NCBI RefSeq assembly: GCF_900537175.1
Contig: NZ_LS999833.1
Location: 62,001 to 126,000, forward strand
Length of the DNA: 64,000 nucleotides
Direction: 5' to 3'
DNA from: Lentilitoribacter sp. Alg239-R112
GTDB taxonomy: Bacteria > Pseudomonadota > Alphaproteobacteria > Rhizobiales > Rhizobiaceae
Shown piece by piece: positions 52,728 through 60,694 of the stretch (position 1 is the first letter of the stretch; the number at the start of each line of letters is the position of its first letter). The position numbers and the translations under genes were made by a program. The notes under the pieces are model-generated. The model was not told the origin of the DNA. It worked only from the letters and a program-made list of their open reading frames with translations, and did no database searches.

Positions 52728-53756
52728 ATGACATATGTACCTGCAGCTAATCGCTATGAAAGCATGAAATATAATTATTGTGGTAATTCCGGGCTTAAAC
52801 TGCCTGCTATTTCGCTTGGTCTCTGGCATAATTTTGGCGGTGATACGCCTCATGATACGAAGGTTGGTATCTGCCGAAAAGCATTTGATCTTGGTATTAC
52901 CCATTTTGATCTTGCCAACAATTATGGCCCGCCTGCGGGGTCTGCCGAAGAAGCCTTTGGTGAAATTTTGCACACTGATTTTGCGGGCTACCGTGATGAA
53001 CTTATCATCTCGTCAAAGGCTGGCTATGAGATGTGGGATGGTCCTTATGGCGAATGGGGCAGCCGCAAATATCTGATCGCATCATGTGATGCCAGCCTGC
53101 GCCGCATGGGTCTTGACTATGTCGATATTTTCTACTCCCATCGCTTTGACCCGAACACCCCGCTTGAAGAAACCATGGGCGCGCTCGACCAGATCGTAAA
53201 ATCCGGCAAAGCGCTTTATGCCGGCATTTCGTCCTATAATTCAGAGCGCACACGTCAGGCAGTTGCAATTCTTGAAGACCTTGGCACGCCAATGCTCATC
53301 CACCAACCGAGCTACAATATGCTTAATCGCTGGGTAGAAACCGACGGCTTGAAAGATACGCTCAAAGAACTTGGTGTTGGTTCCATTGCATTTACACCCC
53401 TTGCCCAAGGTATGCTGACCAACAAATACCTCAATGGAATTCCGGAGGGTTCACGGGCGACACAAGGCAAATCACTGCTGGATGGCTTTATCAACGAGCG
53501 CTCGCTCAATAGCATCAAGAAGCTAAATGAAATTGCAGAGGGTCGCGGCCAAACTCTGGCTCAAATGGCCATTGCATGGGTCTTGCGCGAAGGTGGCATT
53601 ACCACAGCACTTATTGGCGCATCAAAAGCCAGCCAGGTTGAAGACTGTGTTGGCGCGATTAATAATCTCGAATTTACCGCTGATGAATTAAAACTTATTG
53701 ATGAACATTCGGGCGGCGAAGACATCAACCTTTGGGCCAAGTCTTCGGCTGGTTAG
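52728..53756 (+). CDS. Aldo/keto reductase (YghZ-like)
   Basis: A 342-residue AKR resembling YghZ/Gpr, which reduces L-glyceraldehyde 3-phosphate and methylglyoxal. Seen: LPAISLGLWHNFGG, FDLANNYGPPAGSAEEAFG with the catalytic Asp and Tyr, DYVDIFYSHRFD with the His, and a NADPH-binding GSIAFTPLAQGML plus ALIGASKASQVEDC near the C-terminus. The length and start match YghZ. Terminated before the sqd operon by a hairpin at 53773-53799. Confidence 0.9.
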   Translation: MTYVPAANRYESMKYNYCGNSGLKLPAISLGLWHNFGGDTPHDTKVGICRKAFDLGITHFDLANNYGPPAGSAEEAFGEILHTDFAGYRDELIISSKAGYEMWDGPYGEWGSRKYLIASCDASLRRMGLDYVDIFYSHRFDPNTPLEETMGALDQIVKSGKALYAGISSYNSERTRQAVAILEDLGTPMLIHQPSYNMLNRWVETDGLKDTLKELGVGSIAFTPLAQGMLTNKYLNGIPEGSRATQGKSLLDGFINERSLNSIKKLNEIAEGRGQTLAQMAIAWVLREGGITTALIGASKASQVEDCVGAINNLEFTADELKLIDEHSGGEDINLWAKSSAG

Positions 53757-53772
53757 AAATACCTGGTATCTG

Positions 53773-53799
53773 AAGGTGGGCGTTTTTGATGCCTACCTT
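53773..53799 (+). terminator. Hairpin terminator between the AKR and sqdB
   Basis: AAGGTGGGC (53773-53781) and GCCTACCTT (53791-53799) pair with one G-U. The following T-run is short. It probably ends the AKR transcript before sqdB. Confidence 0.5.
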
Positions 53800-53810
53800 T
53801 ATCTTCTGAC

Positions 53811-53840
53811 CTGCCAATATTGTTGATAGTTTCTGCCAAT
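53811..53840 (+). promoter_or_regulatory. CTGCCAAT direct repeat upstream of sqdB
   Basis: CTGCCAAT occurs at 53811-53818 and 53833-53840, exactly 22 bp apart (two turns), with a related CTGTCAAA at 53851. It lies within 100 bases of sqdB. Confidence 0.35.
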
Positions 53841-53905
53841 TATCTTCTTTCTGTCAAAAAAGTCTGTTAGTGAGAGAAAACTTATGGATAATATTGGAGA
53901 ATCTT

Positions 53906-55126
53906 ATGAAAATTGCAGTTCTTGGCGGAGATGGTTTTGTAGGCTGGCCGACATGTTTGCATCTGTCCGACAAAGGGCATGAGGTTCATATTATTGATAA
54001 CCTCTCACGCCGATGGATCGATACAGAGCTGGGTGTTCAATCTCTCACACCAATGGATTCCATTCAGGAACGGACCCGCATCTGGCACGAAGAAACAGGG
54101 CGTCGCATTCATTTTCATTTGATTGATCTGGCCAAGGATTATGACGTTTTAAAAAATTGGCTGGCTGAACATCGTCCTGATGCGATCGTGCACTTTGCCG
54201 AGCAACGCGCTGCGCCTTATTCCATGAAATCGGACAGGCATAAGAATTATACCGTTAATAACAATGTTAGCGGAACTCATAATCTGCTTAACGCAATGGT
54301 AGAAATTGGGCTTGATGCGCATTTGGTGCATTTGGGAACAATGGGCGTTTACGGGTACTCCACTGTGGGTGCGGCAATTCCAGAAGGGTATTTGCCTGTT
54401 GGCATTGAAACTATGGATGGAGAAACGGTCAAGCAGGATATTTTATATCCAGCCAATCCAGGTTCGATATACCATATGACAAAGTGCCTTGATCAATTGC
54501 TGTTTCAATTCTACGCAAAAAATGATCAGGTTCGTATCACTGATTTGCACCAAGGCATCGTCTGGGGCACGCACACCGAGCAAACGCGCGTTCACCCGCA
54601 GCTGATCAACAGGTTTGATTATGATGGTGATTACGGCACAGTTCTCAACCGCTTTTTGATCCAGGCAGCGATTGATTTTCCTTTGACTGTTCATGGTACA
54701 GGCGGGCAAACACGTGCATTTATTCACATTCAAGATTCGGTTCGCTGTATTGAACTTGCGTTGAATGAGACACCAAAAGCCGGTGATCCAGTTCGGATAT
54801 TCAACCAAATGACGGAAACGCATAGAGTGCGTGATCTTGCTGAAATGATTGCTAACCTTACGGGCGCAAAAATTGCTTACCTGCCAAATCCAAGAAAAGA
54901 AGCTGTTGAAAATGAGCTCGTTGTTAAAAACGATCAGTTCCTCGCTTTGGGGTTAGACCCTATCACCTTGGAAAACGGCTTGCTGGATGAGGTTATGGAA
55001 GTGGCCAAAAAGTTTGCTTATCGTGTGGACCGCAGCCGCATACCGGCAGTATCAGCATGGACCAAGGACATTTCAAAAACTGTGGAAGCTGACCCTGAAA
55101 AACTGGGCCTAAAAATTGTCTCCTAA
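53906..55126 (+). CDS. sqdB: UDP-sulfoquinovose synthase
   Basis: SqdB converts UDP-glucose and sulfite to UDP-sulfoquinovose, the committed step for sulfolipid (SQDG). It is an extended SDR of 406 residues: GGDGFVGWPTCLHLSDKGHE at the Rossmann motif, the catalytic threonine in VHLGTMGVYGYS, and YHMTK with the catalytic Tyr and Lys. The start is the ATG at 53906 behind GGAGAAT; an open frame to 53870 is leader. It is followed one base later by sqdD and then sqdC in a compact operon matching Sinorhizobium and Rhodobacter sqdBDC. Confidence 0.93.
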   Translation: MKIAVLGGDGFVGWPTCLHLSDKGHEVHIIDNLSRRWIDTELGVQSLTPMDSIQERTRIWHEETGRRIHFHLIDLAKDYDVLKNWLAEHRPDAIVHFAEQRAAPYSMKSDRHKNYTVNNNVSGTHNLLNAMVEIGLDAHLVHLGTMGVYGYSTVGAAIPEGYLPVGIETMDGETVKQDILYPANPGSIYHMTKCLDQLLFQFYAKNDQVRITDLHQGIVWGTHTEQTRVHPQLINRFDYDGDYGTVLNRFLIQAAIDFPLTVHGTGGQTRAFIHIQDSVRCIELALNETPKAGDPVRIFNQMTETHRVRDLAEMIANLTGAKIAYLPNPRKEAVENELVVKNDQFLALGLDPITLENGLLDEVMEVAKKFAYRVDRSRIPAVSAWTKDISKTVEADPEKLGLKIVS

Positions 55127-55127
55127 T

Positions 55128-55949
55128 ATGGTTACAAAAAAAGCCTATGTGACGCTGGTTACCAATGATGATTATGCAATGGCCGCACTTGCTCTTGTGC
55201 GGTCGATCGTCCTTTCAGGTTCTAAAGCTGATATCGTTGTCTTGCACACGATAGCGGTTTCGATCAGTTCACTGGAACCGTTGGCGGAGCTTGGTGCAAA
55301 ATTACGCGCCGTGTCGCATCTGCCAACTTCGGACGAGTTTAACCATCGTCATGGCAAGCAAAAAATCCATGCAAACTCACCATTTTTAAAGGGTGAGAAG
55401 CCTGAATTTCATACCCCGCTCGATAATTTTATCAAACTTCGGCTTTGGGAACTGGTTGAGTATGAGCGCATTATCTTTCTTGATGCGGATACGATTGTCA
55501 TACGCAATATTGATAAGTTATTTTCCTATCCAGAATTTTCTGCCGCGCCTAACGTGTATGAAACTGTGGCAGATTTTCATCGCCTTAATTCTGGTGTTTT
55601 CGTGGCCACACCTTCGATTACAACATTCGAAAACATGATCAAAGAACTCGACACACCTAACGCCTATTGGCGACGTACGGATCAGAGTTTTCTTGAACAT
55701 TTTTTCCCTGATTGGCATGGCCTGCCGGTCTTTTACAATATGCTGCAATATGTTTGGTTTAACCTTCCAGAATTATGGGAGTGGAAGTCGGTTCATGTCA
55801 TTCATTATCAATATGAAAAACCTTGGCAAGAGGATCATCCTAAGTCAGAGCAACTTGGCATCTTGATCAACCTTTGGAAAGCTTATTACGCCGGATCAGA
55901 CATCCCAGATTTGGACAAGTTGCCATCACCACCGCATAAAGCGACATGA
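55128..55949 (+). CDS. sqdD: Glycogenin-like glycosyltransferase for sulfolipid synthesis
   Basis: A 273-residue GT8-like glycosyltransferase. Seen: YVTLVTNDDYAMAALALVRS at the N-terminus and the metal-binding DxD in IIFLDADTIVI. By position and family it matches SqdD, thought to transfer sulfoquinovose to diacylglycerol. Start ATG at 55128, one base after the sqdB stop; I see no ribosome-binding site, so translation is probably coupled. It overlaps sqdC by four bases. Confidence 0.85.
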   Translation: MVTKKAYVTLVTNDDYAMAALALVRSIVLSGSKADIVVLHTIAVSISSLEPLAELGAKLRAVSHLPTSDEFNHRHGKQKIHANSPFLKGEKPEFHTPLDNFIKLRLWELVEYERIIFLDADTIVIRNIDKLFSYPEFSAAPNVYETVADFHRLNSGVFVATPSITTFENMIKELDTPNAYWRRTDQSFLEHFFPDWHGLPVFYNMLQYVWFNLPELWEWKSVHVIHYQYEKPWQEDHPKSEQLGILINLWKAYYAGSDIPDLDKLPSPPHKAT

Positions 55950-56851
55950 GTAAAAAACGCATCATTGTAAGCGGTGCGACGGGTTATGTAGGGCGCTTTA
56001 TTGTTGAGGGGCTGCTATCCGAAGGTCATGAGGTGCTTGCGCTTGGGCGAAAAGAACCGAAGCAAGGCTTTTTCAGTCAGCCAGTTGATTTCGAGCCAAT
56101 GGTACTTTCGCAATCTGAATATAATCTGGATGTTTTTCAAGGTTGCTCTGGGTTGGTGCATACCGCATTTCACCATGTAGCGGGTAAATATCGCGGCGGC
56201 GAAGGTGATCAGCCTGAGGAATTTGTGCAGCTTAATCATGAAGGTTCAGTGGCGCTTTATAGTGCTGCAAAAGCTGCTGGCGTTTCCCGCGCCGTGTTTT
56301 TATCAAGCCGGGCGGTTTACGGGCAACAAGAGCCCGGCGAGATGCTTTTTGAAACAATGGCACCCTCGCCCGACACGTTGTATGGTCAGGTAAAACGGCA
56401 AACCGAACTGGCTTTGGCAGAGCTATCAGATCAGCATTTCCTGCCCATAATCCTGCGTGCCACGGGTGTTTATGGCCCCGCAAATCCTATATCGAACCAT
56501 AAATGGCATACACTGTTTGAGGATTTTAGAACCAACAAACCCATTGAACCGCGCGTGGCAACAGAAGTCTATGGCGAGGATCTCGCCAATGCAATTAATC
56601 TGTTGTTGGGCGCAGGAACTGATATTCTCAGCGATATATCGGGTGGCGAAGATGCGCCAATTTTCAACATCTCCGACATTGTTTTAGATCGATATGAGTT
56701 GCTGCAAGCCTACGCAAAAATGACAGATCTTGATAATCAAAACCTGCCGCAACGCGCAGATGCCGCGAGCTTGAATGCAATGGATTGTACGCGCCTTAAG
56801 GCGCTTGGCTGGAAACCTTTAGGACACCTTGATCTATCTTGGTTGACATAA
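55946..56851 (+). CDS. sqdC: NAD-dependent epimerase/dehydratase of the sulfolipid operon
   Basis: A 301-residue extended SDR. Seen: IIVSGATGYVGRFIVEGL, VHTAFHHVAGKY, a FLSSRAVYGQQEPGEM segment and YGQVKRQTEL with the tyrosine and lysine (YxxxK). It corresponds to SqdC of the sqdBDC operon; its exact chemistry is unsettled in the family. ATGA overlap with sqdD. A perfect 13-bp hairpin spans its stop codon (56829-56865). Confidence 0.85.
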   Translation: MSKKRIIVSGATGYVGRFIVEGLLSEGHEVLALGRKEPKQGFFSQPVDFEPMVLSQSEYNLDVFQGCSGLVHTAFHHVAGKYRGGEGDQPEEFVQLNHEGSVALYSAAKAAGVSRAVFLSSRAVYGQQEPGEMLFETMAPSPDTLYGQVKRQTELALAELSDQHFLPIILRATGVYGPANPISNHKWHTLFEDFRTNKPIEPRVATEVYGEDLANAINLLLGAGTDILSDISGGEDAPIFNISDIVLDRYELLQAYAKMTDLDNQNLPQRADAASLNAMDCTRLKALGWKPLGHLDLSWLT

Positions 56852-56865
56852 ACAAGATAGATCAA
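56829..56865 (+). terminator. Hairpin spanning the sqdC stop codon
   Basis: TTGATCTATCTTG (56829-56841) and CAAGATAGATCAA (56853-56865) form a perfect 13-bp stem whose 11-base loop contains the TAA stop of sqdC. There is no T-run on either strand, so it may be an mRNA-stabilising structure or a Rho-type end. Confidence 0.5.
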
Positions 56866-56895
56866 ACAGTACCATTGCAGTTTGACCAAGAGGTG

Positions 56896-57276
56896 CTACT
56901 TCATCGAGCTTAAGCCAAACATGTTGCCTTCGGTATCCTGACACAAAGTCACCCAGCCAAATTTTCCGATTGAAAATTTTGGTCGTATAACCTTTCCGCC
57001 CGCTGCCGCAACTCGTGTTTCCTCAACAGCGCAGTCTTCGACGGAGAAATATAATACCGTGCCACCCATCCCCGGGTTTGCATGTTTTGACTTTACCAAA
57101 GCGCCACCTGCACCATACACGTTCATATCAGCGGGAAAACTCATCATCTGCGTTTCACCCGTTGGATCGACAATTTCTTCGAGTTTCTGGCCCAAAACAG
57201 TTTCATAGAATGCAACGGCTCGATCTAATTCATCTACATAGATATCAAACCATCCAACTGCGTTCATCTTTGACAT
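56896..57276 (-). CDS. VOC-family glyoxalase-like protein
   Basis: A protein of 126 residues: the start is set at the ATG at 57276 because AGGAG sits 6 bases upstream; an open frame to 57318 adds nothing conserved. Seen: VGWFDIYVDELDRAVAFYETVLG, a metal-binding E-containing LYFSVEDCAVEETRV, and the closing LCQDTEGNMFGLSSM. It resembles VOC proteins of unknown substrate. It lies 69 bases beyond the AraC regulator gene on the same strand, which probably controls it. Confidence 0.85.
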   Translation of the reverse strand: MSKMNAVGWFDIYVDELDRAVAFYETVLGQKLEEIVDPTGETQMMSFPADMNVYGAGGALVKSKHANPGMGGTVLYFSVEDCAVEETRVAAAGGKVIRPKFSIGKFGWVTLCQDTEGNMFGLSSMK

Positions 57277-57344
57277 ATTCAACTCCTGTTTGATGTAAAT
57301 ATGCCAGACACCTATCAAGATGCTGTTGGTGTGTATTGTATATT

Positions 57345-58085
57345 TCAGACATCGAATTTTTTGGAATATCTTGCCGGCGTATAACCCGTGGCTTTGCGAA
57401 ACGAATGAATGAAGTGAGACTGGTCAGCATAAGACAATGATGGCTCGCCATTTAGCGCTTGTTGCAATCGCAGAACTTTAAGAAAATCATGCGGCGCAAA
57501 CCCTGTTGTGCGTTTTAGCGTTCGTTGAAGCTGGCGCGGAGATATATTTGAAATTTCAGCCATGTCGGCAACCGAATAAATATCATCAAGATGTTGGAAT
57601 ATTTTTTCCGTAACAGGGTTCGCAACCACCAAATTATTATCAATCAACATTTCCACGAAACGAGACAAGGCCTGCTGGTTCGCAGAAAAATCCCGTTTGA
57701 GTAGATCCTGATTTATATCGATCAATGGCAGAGCGCCATAATATATATTGTCCACCAACCCGTATTCCGCTGGCTCACGATCATTTTGCCAAACACCGGG
57801 CAAAAACCGAATATTGATAAAGTGAAATTCCCTGCCCAAATTTAGCTCTTCCGACGATGCACGTAATTTGGTGACACCTGCAATTTGCGCATCTAACTGA
57901 TCAAAGACGATATAGGTGCATGCATCCGGCAAGGCGTGAAATCGATAATCTTCGGGCAGTGTGCCATTGGTTTTCAGCTCCAGGAAACGATGGACAATGC
58001 CGCGTAAATGGCTTGGCGGCTCTAACTCGACAAATTGCACAGATTGTACTGTTTTTTCTTTGCCATTTCCTTTTGGATCATACAT
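57345..58085 (-). CDS. AraC-family helix-turn-helix regulator
   Basis: A 246-residue AraC-type regulator. The C-terminal domain is complete: DDIYSVADMAEISNISPRQLQRTLKR then ADQSHFIHSFRKATGYTPARYSKKF (cited in outline), with two helix-turn-helix motifs. The N-terminal half (about 1-150; PPSHLRGIVHRFLELKTNG) is a beta-rich sensing domain without a named family. ATG at 58085. The VOC gene lies downstream on the same strand and may be its target. Confidence 0.88.
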   Translation of the reverse strand: MYDPKGNGKEKTVQSVQFVELEPPSHLRGIVHRFLELKTNGTLPEDYRFHALPDACTYIVFDQLDAQIAGVTKLRASSEELNLGREFHFINIRFLPGVWQNDREPAEYGLVDNIYYGALPLIDINQDLLKRDFSANQQALSRFVEMLIDNNLVVANPVTEKIFQHLDDIYSVADMAEISNISPRQLQRTLKRTTGFAPHDFLKVLRLQQALNGEPSLSYADQSHFIHSFRKATGYTPARYSKKFDV

Positions 58086-58238
58086 GTCTACTGCATTTCT
58101 CAGTTTAGTTTTGAAAACAGTGATACAGCAATGACGACTATATAGGGAATAGTAAAGTCTGCTCGGTTCAACCGCGCTTCAAACAGCTGATTTTGCAGAT
58201 CCATTTACCTGTTAACAGCCATGTGCGAAATTAAGTGG

Positions 58239-59186
58239 TTACCCCTCCTCCAACCGATCTGTTGCTGGCGCCGGTGATATGCTCAAAGCGGTGATTTGCT
58301 CATAAAGTTCTTGCGTCATCTGAAAGTCCTCTGCGGCCAGTGAGGGTTTCAACTGCAAGGCCGAACGAGCCGAGATAATGGGTGATGGCTGGGCGGGGTG
58401 CGCCGCTGCCCAGGCAACGGCCAGCGTTGCAGAGGCGATGCCCATATCAGCCGCAATTTCTGCAAGATCATTTGCAGTTTTATGCATCCAAGGCTGATCA
58501 TAACGCGCCTTATAGCGTGCATCCTCGCTCAACCGCCCTATCCCGCTGCTTTTCGAATATTTACCCGTAAGCAAGCCAGCACCAAGCGGTGAGTAAGGTA
58601 TCAGGCGGATATCCTGATCTTGTGCCATTGGGATAATCTCAACCTCGGCTTGACGTTTAACAAGACTGTACATTGGCTGAATGACATCAATCTTTGTGCC
58701 GAGAGATGTTGCGACACCTTGCGCCTTCATCACTTGCCACGCGGCATAATTTGAAACGCCAATATAGCGAATTGCACCAGATGATTGGAGCTCCGTTAAT
58801 GTCTCAAACGTTTCTTCCAATGCGACATCTTCATCAAATCGGTGCATATAAAGCAGATCAACGGCATCTTCTTGGAGCTGCCGTTTGCATATCTCGAATT
58901 GTGTTATGATATTCTTGCGCGACGCGCCACCAACATATCCAACCTTGGTTGCCAGAAAGATATTATCGCGCTCATGCTTTATAAATTCACCAATTAGCCT
59001 TTCAGATCGACCATCCGTATAACCCATAGCCGTATCAAAATGTGTGATGCCAGCATGTCGGACAGCTTCATACATTGCACGGCTTTCGCTCGCATCAGCA
59101 TTGCCGCCAAATTGCATGGTTCCAAAAGTCAATCGTGAGGTGGATTGCCCGTTTCGGGTTGTGAGTTGTGTATAAGGTTTTTGCAT
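58239..59186 (-). CDS. Aldo/keto reductase
   Basis: A 315-residue AKR: RLTFGTMQFGGNADASESRA near the start, FDTAMGYTDGRSERLIGEFI with the catalytic Asp and Tyr, DAVDLLYMHRFDED with the His, and PYSPLGAGLLTGKYS for NADPH. It resembles sugar or pyridoxal aldehyde reductases. It is divergent from the Gfo/Idh/MocA gene at 59341 with three evenly spaced half-sites between, suggesting shared control. Confidence 0.9.
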   Translation of the reverse strand: MQKPYTQLTTRNGQSTSRLTFGTMQFGGNADASESRAMYEAVRHAGITHFDTAMGYTDGRSERLIGEFIKHERDNIFLATKVGYVGGASRKNIITQFEICKRQLQEDAVDLLYMHRFDEDVALEETFETLTELQSSGAIRYIGVSNYAAWQVMKAQGVATSLGTKIDVIQPMYSLVKRQAEVEIIPMAQDQDIRLIPYSPLGAGLLTGKYSKSSGIGRLSEDARYKARYDQPWMHKTANDLAEIAADMGIASATLAVAWAAAHPAQPSPIISARSALQLKPSLAAEDFQMTQELYEQITALSISPAPATDRLEEG

Positions 59187-59242
59187 TTGCAGCGGCTAAC
59201 ATGCCTATATGACAGAGTAAAGACTGGCCACTTAGACGCATT

Positions 59243-59281
59243 TTTGCATTAAATACGTGCAAAACAGACATATTTTTGCAT
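59243..59281. promoter_or_regulatory. Three alternating TTTTGCA half-sites at 16-bp spacing
   Basis: TTTTGCA at 59243-59249, its reverse complement TGCAAAA at 59259-59265, and TTTTGCA at 59275-59281. The start-to-start spacing is 16 bp both times. Located between the divergent AKR and oxidoreductase genes. Confidence 0.6.
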
Positions 59282-59340
59282 TCGCCAAGCCATTTGAGTG
59301 CTATAAATGCACATAACTAAAAAAACAACGGGACTAAATC

Positions 59341-60339
59341 ATGTTGAAATGGGGCATATTATCGACCGCCAAAATTGGGGTTAAGGATGTTATTCCGGCA
59401 ATTTTTCGATCAGAGAATTCAGTCGTTGAAGCCGTTGCATCACGTGACCTGACGCGGGCACAGAATGTGGCCGATCAATTTGGTATCCCTCAAGCATTTG
59501 GGTCTTATGACGAGCTTTTGGCTTGCGATGATATAGACGCTGTTTACATACCGCTCGTAACATCTCAACACGCCGAATGGACGATCAATGCGGCCAATGC
59601 CGGCAAGCATGTGCTTTGCGAAAAACCAATGGCGCTAAAAGCTGATGATATTCACGCGATTATTTTGGCTGCAGACCGCAATAAGGTTGTCGTTTCTGAA
59701 GCTGTGATGATCACATATCACCCGCAATGGCTCAAGGTCCGCGAACTTATTGCATCAGGAGCTATTGGCGAGCTCACCCATGTGCAAAGTGCTTTCACCT
59801 ATTTCAATGATGACGCAAGTAATATGCGAAATATACCCGAACTCGGCGGCGGAGCATTGCTTGATATCGGCATATACCCTATTGCAGCTACGCGCTTTGC
59901 AACGGGCAAAGAACCACATCGTGCGATGTCCGAAATTAAGTTTGATGAGACATTTGGCACTGATACCTATTCATCGAGTCGCATTGATTTTGGTGATTTT
60001 GAGCTCTCTATGTATGTCTCGACACAGATGGCGCACCGCCAGTCTATTGTTTTCCACGGCGATAAAGGCTGGATCGAACTCAGCGCTCCATTCAACGCTG
60101 GAAAATATGACGCTGATTGCGTGACATTACATAATGCTGCGCATAATAAAGTTGAAACTTTCCGATTTATAGACATCAACCAATACACGGAACAAGTGGA
60201 TGCATTTACACGTATGGTTGTAAATGAAGTACAACCAGATGGTATTGAAGTTCTTTCGTTGGAGAGCTCGTACAATAATCAAAAGGTCATTGACACTCTA
60301 TTTACTGCCAGCATCATAGAAACGTGGACCCAAGTATAG
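59341..60339 (+). CDS. Gfo/Idh/MocA-family oxidoreductase
   Basis: A 332-residue NAD(P)-dependent oxidoreductase. Seen: [17 protein letters not shown] near the N-terminus (nucleotide-binding region), [14 protein letters not shown], the EKP motif in [11 protein letters not shown], and [18 protein letters not shown] in the C-terminal dehydrogenase domain. The family oxidises or reduces sugars, inositols and related ring compounds; the substrate is open. SD GGGAC precedes the ATG. The divergent AKR may act on a related substrate. Confidence 0.9.
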   Translation: MLKWGILSTAKIGVKDVIPAIFRSENSVVEAVASRDLTRAQNVADQFGIPQAFGSYDELLACDDIDAVYIPLVTSQHAEWTINAANAGKHVLCEKPMALKADDIHAIILAADRNKVVVSEAVMITYHPQWLKVRELIASGAIGELTHVQSAFTYFNDDASNMRNIPELGGGALLDIGIYPIAATRFATGKEPHRAMSEIKFDETFGTDTYSSSRIDFGDFELSMYVSTQMAHRQSIVFHGDKGWIELSAPFNAGKYDADCVTLHNAAHNKVETFRFIDINQYTEQVDAFTRMVVNEVQPDGIEVLSLESSYNNQKVIDTLFTASIIETWTQV

Positions 60340-60694
60340 TTTTTATTGCTTGATGTTTTACTCTAAATTACAAGTGTATTTCGCAATAAACATGTCATAA
60401 AATTAGAAACTATCAAGAGATACAACCGAATACAACTCTATTTTCACTTTCATAAAAGTGACAATAAACTGCCATAATTTCGAATTTTCCATAAAAATCA
60501 TATAATTAGTAAGATCTATTCACTTGTCATGAATACTTGGAAGTACATGAGATTGCACTAGTACAATTTCGTTGATTATTGCAAGGTTTTGTTAATCATA
60601 AATATGACATTCTAAGGAAGAAATAATCGTAAAAAGTGTATTTATCTTTTCCTCTACGTACACTTTAAAACCAACCTGTTAACTGCGAGCTATA
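60340..60694. other. AT-rich intergenic region before the globin chemoreceptor
   Basis: The 355-base gap is AT-rich. The only clear structure is TCACTTT-CATA-AAAGTGA (60444-60461), a 7-bp dyad with a 4-base loop. I see no gene, and no strong ribosome-binding site before the ATG at 60695. Confidence 0.4.

Noticed and set aside
53851..53870. PhoB box before sqdB
   Set aside because: CTGTCAAA and CTGTTAG lie 13 bp apart rather than the 11 bp of a Pho box; recorded only as a direct-repeat candidate.
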